DNA from: Deltaproteobacteria bacterium
GTDB taxonomy: Bacteria > Desulfobacterota > Syntrophia > Syntrophales > UBA5619
Direction of reading: 5' to 3'
NCBI GenBank assembly: GCA_021372695.1
Contig: JAJFTY010000107.1
Location: forward strand, 1-23,660
DNA: 23,660 nucleotides
In this document: piece after piece, positions 14,369 to 21,901 of the stretch
How the letters are laid out: every line of letters starts with the position of its first letter
How positions within the stretch are numbered: the first letter of the stretch is position 1
Translations under genes and position numbers: made by a program
Notes under the pieces: model-generated
Told to the model about the DNA's origin: nothing
Databases searched by the model: none
What the model saw: the letters and a program-made list of their open reading frames with translations, nothing else

Positions 14369-17300
14369 ATGAAAACCGATCGGCGCAGAAAGATGTGGCT
14401 TCCCCGGATGGCCTGCAAGCTCATTTCCGTTACGACACTGTTATTCTTCAGCGCGGGCTATGTCTTTGCCATGCCGTCCGGGCAGCAGGTCGTGAACGGA
14501 CAGGCCGCTTTCACTACCAAGGGCAACAGCCTCACGATCACCAACAGCCCGAACGCGATCATCAACTGGCAGGGTTTCTCGATCAACACCAATGAGTCCG
14601 TCATCTTCAATCAGCTCAACAGCCTGAGCGCGGTCCTCAACCGCGTCGTGGGCCAGGACCCCTCCCGGATTCTCGGCGCTCTGCAATCCAACGGCCGGGT
14701 CTTTCTGATCAACCCCAACGGCATCCTGATCGGACAGGGGGCCAGGATCGACGTGAACGGCTTCTTCGCCTCGACGCTCAACATCAGCAACCAGGATTTC
14801 CTCGGCGGCAAATACCGCTTTTCCGCCGGGGAGGTCGCCAAGCCGATCCAGAACCAGGGGAGCATCACGACGCCCACGGGTGGAAAGGTCTACCTGATCG
14901 CGCCGGAGATCGAAAACAGCGGGATCATCACCTCTCCCCAAGGCGATGTGGTCCTGGCGGCGGGCCATAGCGTGGAACTGGTCGATTCATTCGACCCCAA
15001 CCTCTCGGTCGTGGTGAGCGCGCCCCAGGACAAGGTCGTCAACCTCGGACAGATCGTGGCCGAAAGCGGCAAGGTGGGGATCTTCGGCGGGCTGATCGTG
15101 CAGAAGGGGGTGGTGAACGCGGACCGCGCCGTGGCAGGAGAAAACGGCCGGATCTTCTTCAAGGCCACGAAGGAGACGAACCTGGAGGCCGAAAGCATCA
15201 CCAGCGCCAAGGGCGGCGGCAGGATCGAGATGCTGGCCGACATGAAAGAGGGCCGTGTCGTCGTGAACGGCCGCCTCGACGCCTCGGCGCCGGACGGCGG
15301 CAACGGCGGGTTCATCGAAACCTCTGCCGCCAAGGTCACCATCGGCGACCAGGTCTCGGTCGACACCTCCGCCTCTTACGGAAAGACCGGAACCTGGTTG
15401 ATCGACCCGACCGACTTCACGATCGCCGCGACCGGCGGGGACATCTCGGGCGCGACGCTGGGTGCGCAGCTGGGCTCGGCAAACGTGACCATCGCAACGG
15501 ACTCTGCCGGAACGGGGGCCGGGGACCTCTTCGTCAACGACACCGTCACCTGGTCGACCACAAATTCCCTGATTCTCCGGGCGCACAACAACATCAACGT
15601 CAGCAGGGCCATCTCCCTTCTCGGGGGCGGAAAACTGACCCTCAGGGCGGACCTGGATGCGAACGGCTCCGGCACGGTCCAGTTCCTCGGCGGCTCGACG
15701 GGCGGAGCTGTCTATATCTCTCCGGGACTGGGCGGCTCGGCGGAGATCTTCTACAACCCGGCAAGCTACACCGCCCCCACCGACTATTCAGACTACTTCA
15801 CAGGGACCTTGCCGACCGCCTACATGCTGGTCAACAACGTAAACGACCTCCAGAACATGAACACGAACCTCGCAGGCTTCTACGCTCTGGGCACGAAAAT
15901 CGATGCGAGCGCCACTTCCACATGGGACAATGGCGGCGGCTTCCTGCCGATCGGGGAAAGCATCGACCTGGACTTCACGGGAAGGCTCAACGGCGACGGC
16001 CGCACCATCTCCGGGCTCTTCATCAACCGGCCGGGGAGCGATTATGTCGGACTCTTCGGAAACAGCTCCGGCATCGTTGAAAAAGTCGGGCTGGAGGGTG
16101 GCAGCATCACCGGCAGCCAGTACGTGGGCGGACTCGTGGGCTGGAACAGCGGCAGCATCCACAATGCCTACAATACCGCGACCGTGAGCGGCACCTCCGA
16201 AGTGGGCGGGCTGGTGGGAACCAACGCCATTGGCGGCTTCATCGCCAGCTCCTACAATGCAGGCGCTCTCACGATGACCGGCAATTACGTCGGCGGGCTC
16301 GTGGGAAACAACGCGTCCGGCATCGAAAACTCCTACAATATCGGCGCGGTCACGGTCACCGGCAGCTACGTCGGCGGCCTCGTGGGCGCCAACGGCTCCA
16401 CGGGGACCATCAACAACTCCTTCAGCAGCGGCGCGGTGAGCGGAACTGCGAATGTGGGGGGCCTGGTCGGCGGCACGGTCGGCGGAACGATCTCCGGAAG
16501 CTTCTGGGACGTCTACACCTCCGGACAGACCGCGAGCGCGGGCGGCACGGGCCTAACCACGGCCCAGATGATGACGCAGTCGACGTTCTCAACCGCGGGA
16601 GTCTCGAACTGGGACTTCACCAACGTCTGGTGGATGTCCGACACCAACACGCGACCCTTCCTCCGTTCGGAGTACGACACCTGGATCAGAAACGCCCACC
16701 AGCTCCAACTCGTCCTGATGGACCTGGCCGGAAACTACACCCTGGCAGAGAACATCTCCATGGCCGAGCTCAAACAGGCGGCGGGTATGTGGGACACGGC
16801 CAAGGGCTTCGTGCCTCTGGGCAACGACCAGCTCAATACCCCAACCATTTTCTCGGGCACCTTCAACGGCATGGGCCGCACGATCACGGGCATTTACATC
16901 AACCGGCCCACGACCAGATATGTCGGCACATTCGGCGGTACATCCGGCGGTGCAACCAATGCAATCATGAATCTCGGGTTGGTTGATCTTGACATCACGG
17001 GCGGCGACCAAACGGGCGGCTTGGTGGCCCATACGGGCGCCAGCATCCTGAATTGCTACACGACCGGGCGGGTGACCGGTACCTATAACGTAGGCGGACT
17101 CGCGGGATTAGTCGCAGGCAGCATCAGCAATTCCTACAGCACTGCCACCGTGACCGGCGGGACTTGGGTCGGCGGACTGGTGGGAACGCTCTACACCGGT
17201 GGGAGCATCTTCAATTCCTACAGCACGGGCGCGGTGACTGGAAGCTCCTCCATCGGAGGGCTGGTAGGATACAATTTTGGGTCCGGACCTATCTTATTCA

Positions 17301-19249
17301 GCTTCTGGAATACCCAGACTTCTGGCTTGACGACCAGTGACGGCGGCACGGGGAAGACCACGGCCGAAATGAAGAGCCAGGCAACCTACACCGGCTGGGA
17401 CTTCACGAACACCTGGCAGATTTCGGAAGGGCAAACCTATCCGACGCTCCGCTACGTGACCGGGTTGCAGCCTCCGGTGCAGCAGCAAACCATCTCCGGA
17501 ACGCTCGCCGCGGGAAGCGGCAAGACGATCTACTTCGCGGTGAACGGGACCCTGCTTCCCGAGACGGCAACCACCGATACTGCGGGGTACTTTTCGGTCG
17601 CCCTGGATCTCGACACGGTGCCGGCCGGAAGCGCCCTCCTCGTCTATGTGGGCGGCGACGTCGTCCCCGTGAAGAGCGCCTACGTCTTCCTCTCGGCCGG
17701 CGGCAACATCTCCGGCCTCCTTCTCGACTCCAACTACCTCACGGCCGGGAGCGGAAGCGGCGCCATCTCAAACAGCACCCTGAACACGGCCAAAGGCGGC
17801 CTCACCTCCGCCGATATCCCCTACACCGTCTTCGCCACCAACATGGCGCTCAGCCTCAGCTCGGGCGTCGGTTTCAAGACGGCAAGCGGGTACACGATCA
17901 ACGGCAACATCACCACGGTCGACGCCGACCAGACCTTCAACGGCCCGGTCACCATCAGCGGGTCCCCCACGCTCAGCTCCGGACTCGGCAACATCCACTT
18001 CGGCGGCGCGGTCGGAGGCGGAACCGGCGGCACCCTCTTCCTGGACTCGCAGGGCACCGTCACACAGGCGGCGCCCATCACCGCGGGCGGCCTCGGGCTG
18101 CTCGGGGCCGGGGGAACGTTCATCCTGACCAATCCGGGCAATACGGTCCAGACCCTGGCCGCTGATACGGGCTGGGTCCAGTACACCAACAGCACCGGCT
18201 TCGGCATCGGAACCGTCGGAAACACGAGCGGCATCACCTTGACGGACGATCTCGCGATCACGGCGGGCGGAGCGATCTCCCAGACGGCCCCGGTCGTGGT
18301 TGGGGGAGCGGCCACGTTCGATGCCGGTACGGCCGGCAGCGTCACCCTGACGGACACGGGCAACGACTTCGCCAGCATCGCAGTCAAGGGCGGCACCGTC
18401 GCTCTGCGGGATGCGAACGTCGTTGCACTGCATGCCTCCACGATCGGCAACAACCTCAGCGTCTTGGCGGGCGGCGACATCCTGCTGGGCGGGCTGATCA
18501 ACGCGGGCACGGGGACCGTATCCCTGAGCACAAACGGCGCGATCGTCAACAACGTGGGCGGCGCCACGAGCATCCTGGCCAATACGCTCAGCATGAGCGC
18601 GGCAAGCGGCATCGGCAGCAGCGATCCGCTCATGACCGCGGTGCACAATCTCGCAGCGACCAATTCGGCCGTCAACAATATCGAAATCGACAACACAGGG
18701 GTCCTCACGGTAAACGCCCTGGTCAACAACGCCAGCACCGGCAACGTCGCTCTCCAGAACATCGGGGCCCTGACGACCGACACGGCCACGATCCGATCCT
18801 ACGGCACGGTATCCGTCATTGCGCACTCCCCGCTCACGATCGGCTCCGGCGGCGTTACGGCCAGCCAGGACGTGACGCTGGAGGCCTCACCGAGCGGAGG
18901 TACCGATAACCTGACGATCAACGGAAACGTGACGTCGGCCATGGGGAATATCATGCTCAGCGCCGGCAGCAGCATCGTCGTCGGCCCGGAAATTACCATC
19001 AGCGCCCCCAACGGAACGATCACGATGGTAGAAGGGTTGAACGGCTCGCAGACCGGCAGTCTGGCCGTGACCGGCAATGCGACCGCGACCAACAGTACCG
19101 TCTCTTCACTCATGACGGCTATGGCAAAAATCACTTCGGAAGAGAATGGTGAAGATGAAAATGAACTCGAGAAGAAATCCCCAGAAGGCGGACAACAGCC
19201 GACCGACGGCGGCGGGAAAACGGATGAAACCAAGAATTATTGCAATTAG
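14369..19249 (+). CDS. Two-partner secretion exoprotein TpsA with GLUG-repeat modules (FHA-like adhesin)
   Basis: The product is 1626 residues. A signal peptide (to about residue 34, SAGYVFA-MPSG) is followed by the TPS domain (about 35-290), with GNSLTITNSPNAIINWQGFS, GRVFLINPNGILIGQGARID and a beta-helical pattern. Two similar modules follow: residues about 484-770 and 771-1030. Each has a lead segment, an NGxGRTIxGxxINRP block, a run of GLUG repeats (YVGGLVG, NVGGLVG and variants; five in the first, four in the second), and a closing SFW...TSG...GGTG.TTA.M...WDF segment. Residues about 1035-1570 are Gly/Thr/Ser/Asn-rich beta-helix repeats. The tail is acidic and basic and ends NYCN. AAGGAG precedes the ATG. 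It is most likely a surface adhesin or filament exported by the upstream TpsB; no toxin domain is visible. Confidence 0.92.
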   Translation: MKTDRRRKMWLPRMACKLISVTTLLFFSAGYVFAMPSGQQVVNGQAAFTTKGNSLTITNSPNAIINWQGFSINTNESVIFNQLNSLSAVLNRVVGQDPSRILGALQSNGRVFLINPNGILIGQGARIDVNGFFASTLNISNQDFLGGKYRFSAGEVAKPIQNQGSITTPTGGKVYLIAPEIENSGIITSPQGDVVLAAGHSVELVDSFDPNLSVVVSAPQDKVVNLGQIVAESGKVGIFGGLIVQKGVVNADRAVAGENGRIFFKATKETNLEAESITSAKGGGRIEMLADMKEGRVVVNGRLDASAPDGGNGGFIETSAAKVTIGDQVSVDTSASYGKTGTWLIDPTDFTIAATGGDISGATLGAQLGSANVTIATDSAGTGAGDLFVNDTVTWSTTNSLILRAHNNINVSRAISLLGGGKLTLRADLDANGSGTVQFLGGSTGGAVYISPGLGGSAEIFYNPASYTAPTDYSDYFTGTLPTAYMLVNNVNDLQNMNTNLAGFYALGTKIDASATSTWDNGGGFLPIGESIDLDFTGRLNGDGRTISGLFINRPGSDYVGLFGNSSGIVEKVGLEGGSITGSQYVGGLVGWNSGSIHNAYNTATVSGTSEVGGLVGTNAIGGFIASSYNAGALTMTGNYVGGLVGNNASGIENSYNIGAVTVTGSYVGGLVGANGSTGTINNSFSSGAVSGTANVGGLVGGTVGGTISGSFWDVYTSGQTASAGGTGLTTAQMMTQSTFSTAGVSNWDFTNVWWMSDTNTRPFLRSEYDTWIRNAHQLQLVLMDLAGNYTLAENISMAELKQAAGMWDTAKGFVPLGNDQLNTPTIFSGTFNGMGRTITGIYINRPTTRYVGTFGGTSGGATNAIMNLGLVDLDITGGDQTGGLVAHTGASILNCYTTGRVTGTYNVGGLAGLVAGSISNSYSTATVTGGTWVGGLVGTLYTGGSIFNSYSTGAVTGSSSIGGLVGYNFGSGPILFSFWNTQTSGLTTSDGGTGKTTAEMKSQATYTGWDFTNTWQISEGQTYPTLRYVTGLQPPVQQQTISGTLAAGSGKTIYFAVNGTLLPETATTDTAGYFSVALDLDTVPAGSALLVYVGGDVVPVKSAYVFLSAGGNISGLLLDSNYLTAGSGSGAISNSTLNTAKGGLTSADIPYTVFATNMALSLSSGVGFKTASGYTINGNITTVDADQTFNGPVTISGSPTLSSGLGNIHFGGAVGGGTGGTLFLDSQGTVTQAAPITAGGLGLLGAGGTFILTNPGNTVQTLAADTGWVQYTNSTGFGIGTVGNTSGITLTDDLAITAGGAISQTAPVVVGGAATFDAGTAGSVTLTDTGNDFASIAVKGGTVALRDANVVALHASTIGNNLSVLAGGDILLGGLINAGTGTVSLSTNGAIVNNVGGATSILANTLSMSAASGIGSSDPLMTAVHNLAATNSAVNNIEIDNTGVLTVNALVNNASTGNVALQNIGALTTDTATIRSYGTVSVIAHSPLTIGSGGVTASQDVTLEASPSGGTDNLTINGNVTSAMGNIMLSAGSSIVVGPEITISAPNGTITMVEGLNGSQTGSLAVTGNATATNSTVSSLMTAMAKITSEENGEDENELEKKSPEGGQQPTDGGGKTDETKNYCN

Positions 19250-19928
19250 CCTGCTGTTGCTGGTCTCGTTGCTGTTTGGGAGCCCCCTCGCCTGGGCCGA
19301 AGCCGTGGTCGGCAAGGTCACCCATCTGAGCGGACCGCTCTTCGCCAAGAAGGCGGACGGCGCGACGCGGGCGCTCGCCGTGGATTCGGCGATCGAACAG
19401 GGAGACACCCTGGTCACCGAGAAGAAGACCCACGCCCGGATCAAGTTCAGCGACAACGGTGAAGTCACCCTGCGCCCCGGCACGCAGTTCAAAGTCTCGG
19501 AGTACAGCTTCGATCAGGCCAAGCCCTCCGGGGACAAGGCCGTTTTCAACCTGATCAAGGGGGGAATGCGCTCGGTCACCGGAATGATCGGAAAAAGAGG
19601 AGACCAGGAGAGCTACAAGCTGATGACCGATACCGCCGTGGCCGGCGTCCGCGGCACCATTTACGAAGCCAAGATCTGCCAGGGCAACTGCGGATCGCTT
19701 CCCGACGGGCTGTACCTGTATGTCCTGGAGGGCGCGATCCGGGTCACGAACAACACCGGATCGCAGGATGTGGGCGCAGGCCAGTACGTCTACATCCAGA
19801 ACATGAACGCCGCGCCGACGATTCTGTCCGGCAACCCGGGCATCGATTTCACGCTTCCCGCATCGATGGGTGACGCCGGCAAGGCGGGTGGGGTCAAGGC
19901 AACGGATCCCGGGTGTATCGTGCGCTGA
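19224..19928 (+). CDS. FecR-domain exported protein of the TPS cluster
   Basis: The product is 234 residues. From the ATG at 19224 it opens with an ideal Sec signal peptide (RIIAISLLLLVSLLFGSP, cleavage after AWA at 25). The mature part has the FecR-domain pattern: GDTLVTEKKTHARIKFSDNG, LRPGTQFKVSEYSF, GGMRSVTGMIGKR, and TAVAGVRGTIYEA, with a Cys pair in ICQGNC. It lacks the cytoplasmic and membrane parts of a classical FecR sensor, so it is probably a periplasmic or surface-associated partner of the secretion system rather than a sigma-factor regulator. In-frame ATGs at 19146 and 19155 would put about 25 charged residues before the signal, so I reject them. The start overlaps the end of tpsA by 26 bases, suggesting coupled translation. 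Its exact role is unknown. Confidence 0.85.
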   Translation: MKPRIIAISLLLLVSLLFGSPLAWAEAVVGKVTHLSGPLFAKKADGATRALAVDSAIEQGDTLVTEKKTHARIKFSDNGEVTLRPGTQFKVSEYSFDQAKPSGDKAVFNLIKGGMRSVTGMIGKRGDQESYKLMTDTAVAGVRGTIYEAKICQGNCGSLPDGLYLYVLEGAIRVTNNTGSQDVGAGQYVYIQNMNAAPTILSGNPGIDFTLPASMGDAGKAGGVKATDPGCIVR

Positions 19929-19966
19929 ACCGCCGGGTCAATTCACCACAGACGAGGAATCGAATC

Positions 19967-20077
19967 ATGAGCCAGCACAAGAAAATCGAAAGGAAGAAGG
20001 AACTGGACCGCAAGCGCAGGAGAAGGGAAAAGAACCTGAAACTCCGGGCCAAGGAAGCGAAGGAAAAGGACAAATAG
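19967..20077 (+). CDS. Small, strongly basic protein (36 residues), hypothetical
   Basis: The ORF starts MSQHKKIERKKELDRKRRR and ends AKEKDK, with 36 residues. Roughly two thirds are Lys, Arg, Glu or Asp, with a large net positive charge. It is predicted to be a single charged helix without Cys, signal peptide or membrane segment. GAGGAA lies 7 bases before the ATG and the gene begins 38 bases after the FecR gene on the same strand, so it is probably the last gene of the TPS transcript. Short Lys/Arg-rich proteins of this kind occur in related bacteria, but I know no function. Nucleic-acid or ribosome binding would fit the charge; this is inference only. Confidence 0.6.
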   Translation: MSQHKKIERKKELDRKRRRREKNLKLRAKEAKEKDK

Positions 20078-20097
20078 TTGCGGCGATCTTCCTCCTG

Positions 20098-20126
20098 TTG
20101 AAACATCTCGAATTTGGGAGTATACA
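20098..20126 (+). promoter_or_regulatory. Sigma-70-type promoter of the secreted-protein gene
   Basis: TTGAAA (20098-20103), a 17-base spacer and TATACA (20121-20126) precede the 20168 gene. The predicted start near 20133 gives a leader of about 35 bases, separating this gene from the TPS transcript. Confidence 0.5.
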
Positions 20127-20167
20127 GAAACCTCACGAGATTGGTGAAGCAAGCGGGGAGGTGACCC

Positions 20168-20635
20168 ATGAAGAAAGCCGCTGGAACAGTCTTGATTCTT
20201 GTCCTGGCCGTCATTCTGGCAACCCCGTTGTCCGGCGAAGCGAGGGGCGGCCACCACGGGGGTGGCCACGGGGGCTGGTGGGTCCCCTTTGCGATATTGG
20301 GGGGTGCAGCCGTTCTGTCGTCAATTTTCTATGCATCCCAGGCCGATGCTTCACGGGCCACCGTTCCGGAGCCGGCTCCGGCCTATGTTCCGCCGGCACC
20401 GCCCGCAGCGCCGTCTGCCGCCGGAAAGATCTTCGTCTACCCCAGGCTGGGCCAGAGCGAGGAGCTTCAGGCAAAGGACCGTTACGAATGCCACACCTGG
20501 GCGGTGGTCCAGACCCAGTACGACCCCGTTCAACCCACGGGCGGCGTCTCCGAAGCCCGGTTGAGCCAGCTGCGCGCGAACTACCGCAGGGCCGAGGATG
20601 CCTGTCTGGACGGCCGCGGGTACACCGTGAAGTAG
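20168..20635 (+). CDS. Small exported protein with Gly/His-rich N-terminus, unknown function
   Basis: The product is 155 residues. A signal peptide (KKAAGTVLILVLAVILATPLSG) is followed by RGGHHGGGHGGWW, a hydrophobic glycine-containing stretch VPFAILGGAAVLSSIFYA that may span or touch the membrane, and a Pro/Ala-rich linker. The C-terminal domain (about 86-155) contains YPRLGQSEELQAKDRYECHTWA, YDPVQP and AEDACLDGRGYTVK. The pattern GQS...DRYECH.WA...AC..GRGYTV recurs in small envelope proteins of proteobacteria, often with glycine-zipper segments. Two Cys (about residues 108 and 144) could pair. GGGAGGTG precedes the ATG. The His/Gly segment could bind metal, but this is untested. No partner is evident; it has its own promoter. 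Confidence 0.8.
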   Translation: MKKAAGTVLILVLAVILATPLSGEARGGHHGGGHGGWWVPFAILGGAAVLSSIFYASQADASRATVPEPAPAYVPPAPPAAPSAAGKIFVYPRLGQSEELQAKDRYECHTWAVVQTQYDPVQPTGGVSEARLSQLRANYRRAEDACLDGRGYTVK

Positions 20636-20658
20636 AGCGGCGCTATCGACCGCCTCCT

Positions 20659-21471
20659 TCAAGGTTCATTTTCGTTTCGGTTCGACTTGACGGCGTTCTC
20701 GTAAACCATCCTCACACACTCCGCTCCATACTTCTTCTCCAGGCCTCGCATCACGAAATGGCCTCTGGCCATGTTCTGAAAATGGTCGATGAAGACGGCG
20801 TTGATCAAGGCGCCGCCGGCCGCACCGATGACCGGCACCGCAGTGGCCGCCGCCTTCTGAGATACGGTGACCCCGAATCTGGACGCAACGGTCGCGATGA
20901 GCCTGACCAGTGCCGGTGCCCCCTCTTCGGCGATCCCCCTTTCGACGATGTACTTTGCCGCTTCCGATACCTGCCTGGCCAGCAAAGCCCTCACGGCATA
21001 GTATCCGGTCTCGGCAGCGTTGTTCCCTCCCGACGTGCCACCCAGGGCGAAGACCTCCAGACATGCCAACTTCGTCTCCAATCGCCCGACATCTTCGCCC
21101 TCGCTCCTGGCGATGTCGGCAATGGAGCGAAACATGATGACGGTGGTGACGGGCAGTTCGATCGCCAGGGCGGGCAGTCCGAAGGCGCCGCCGATCCCGC
21201 CGGAAGCGGCCGCGAGAAATATGTGAAGGGTGTCCCGCGACGCTCCTCCCTTTTCACCGCGACCGATGGTCCTGACCGCAACGCCGAGCGCACGGCGCAA
21301 GGAGTTCCGGGTGATCGTCTGAACGGCCCTGCTCCATTTCGCCGGAAGATAGTCGAAGGCCTTCTCGAAGGGCATGCCGACGACCGCGGTCAGTTTGGCG
21401 GCGAGACCGGGATTTTCGAGGAGCTCTGCTGCCCCTCTCAGCCGGCGAATGTCTTCGGGGTTCATCTTCAT
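20659..21471 (-). CDS. EcsC family protein
   Basis: The product is 270 residues from the chosen ATG at 21469-21471. It matches the EcsC family layout: LRGAAELLENPGLAAKLTAVVG and FDYLPAKW near the start, a Gly/Ala-rich amphipathic region ASGGIGGAFGLPALAIELPVTTVIMFRSIADIAR, LACLEVFALGG, and near the end TAVPVIGAAGGALINAVFIDHFQNMARGHFVMRGLE. EcsC proteins are membrane-associated and of unclear function. The ribosome site is poor for every candidate start; ATGs at 21465 and 21507 are alternatives. An apparent TTG start at 21573 is rejected because it is part of a -35 box. The gene converges on the 20168 gene with a 23-base gap and no clear terminator. Confidence 0.82.
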   Translation of the reverse strand: MKMNPEDIRRLRGAAELLENPGLAAKLTAVVGMPFEKAFDYLPAKWSRAVQTITRNSLRRALGVAVRTIGRGEKGGASRDTLHIFLAAASGGIGGAFGLPALAIELPVTTVIMFRSIADIARSEGEDVGRLETKLACLEVFALGGTSGGNNAAETGYYAVRALLARQVSEAAKYIVERGIAEEGAPALVRLIATVASRFGVTVSQKAAATAVPVIGAAGGALINAVFIDHFQNMARGHFVMRGLEKKYGAECVRMVYENAVKSNRNENEP

Positions 21472-21544
21472 CTGCAAATCCGGGAAGAGATGGCCGCCAC
21501 TGCGCATGGCACAGGCAGAATCATCGATCGGGTCCGGGAGTTCG

Positions 21545-21573
21545 ACGATAGGGGAAACAGGCGGGGATGTCAA
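21545..21573 (-). promoter_or_regulatory. Promoter of the EcsC-family gene
   Basis: Read leftward: consensus TTGACA (21568-21573), a 17-base spacer, and TATCGT (21545-21550). Transcription would start near 21538, about 67 bases before the chosen start codon. This makes any start codon upstream of 21538 unlikely. Confidence 0.5.
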
Positions 21574-21624
21574 ATGGAGAGGAGGTCGGCAGGTGTCTCA
21601 ATTGGAGGTGCCGAAGCCTCACTG

Positions 21625-21762
21625 GCGCTCACAAAGCTTTTTCGACCCCGCAACGACTCGCTGCGCTGCAACGGCAAAACTCGCTCCTGGCGTCGCTCAG
21701 ACAGTTGCCGTTGCGGCCGCTTCGCTCGCCGGCGGGGTGCCCGAAAAACCTTTCAATCGCGC
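21625..21762 (-). repeat. Structured dispersed element, copy B (nested hairpin)
   Basis: This 138-base element lies in the gap between the EcsC and MFS genes, in opposite orientation to copy A. Stems: GCGC (21625-21628/21759-21762), AAAG/CTTT (21633-21636/21750-21753), TTTTTCG/CGAAAAA (21638-21644/21742-21748) with the same GGC bulge (21739-21741), ACCCCGC/GCGGGGT (21645-21651/21732-21738), and a perfect 10-bp inner stem GCAACGGCAA/TTGCCGTTGC (21668-21677/21705-21714). Read on the minus strand, the apical segment is CTGTCTGAGCG...GCGAGTT, as in copy A. The 3' internal segment AGCGCAGCGAG is also identical. Confidence 0.8.
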
Positions 21763-21814
21763 TCCGTGAGGCCTATCTGCACCAGACTGACACAAACTGA
21801 TACACTACCGAAGG

Positions 21815-21843
21815 TTGAAACGGTGCAGGTTATCCGGTATAGT
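21815..21843 (+). promoter_or_regulatory. Promoter of the MFS transporter gene
   Basis: TTGAAA (21815-21820), a 17-base spacer and TATAGT (21838-21843, five of six consensus bases) precede the gene. The start near 21850 gives a leader of about 52 bases. Confidence 0.6.
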
Positions 21844-21901
21844 CCCCTGGCGCCGAACGGAGACGGGCGGGCAGAAAAGATGGAGGGTGTTGCCCTGATC
21901 C

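Noticed and set aside
16120..17290. Possible CRISPR-like or DNA tandem repeat array
   Set aside because: The periodicity is in frame and comes from GLUG protein repeats; units vary in length and sequence and there are no spacers.
21472..21573. TTG start for the EcsC protein at 21573
   Set aside because: That TTG is the first part of a consensus TTGACA with a -10 at 17 bases, so it lies upstream of the likely transcription start.
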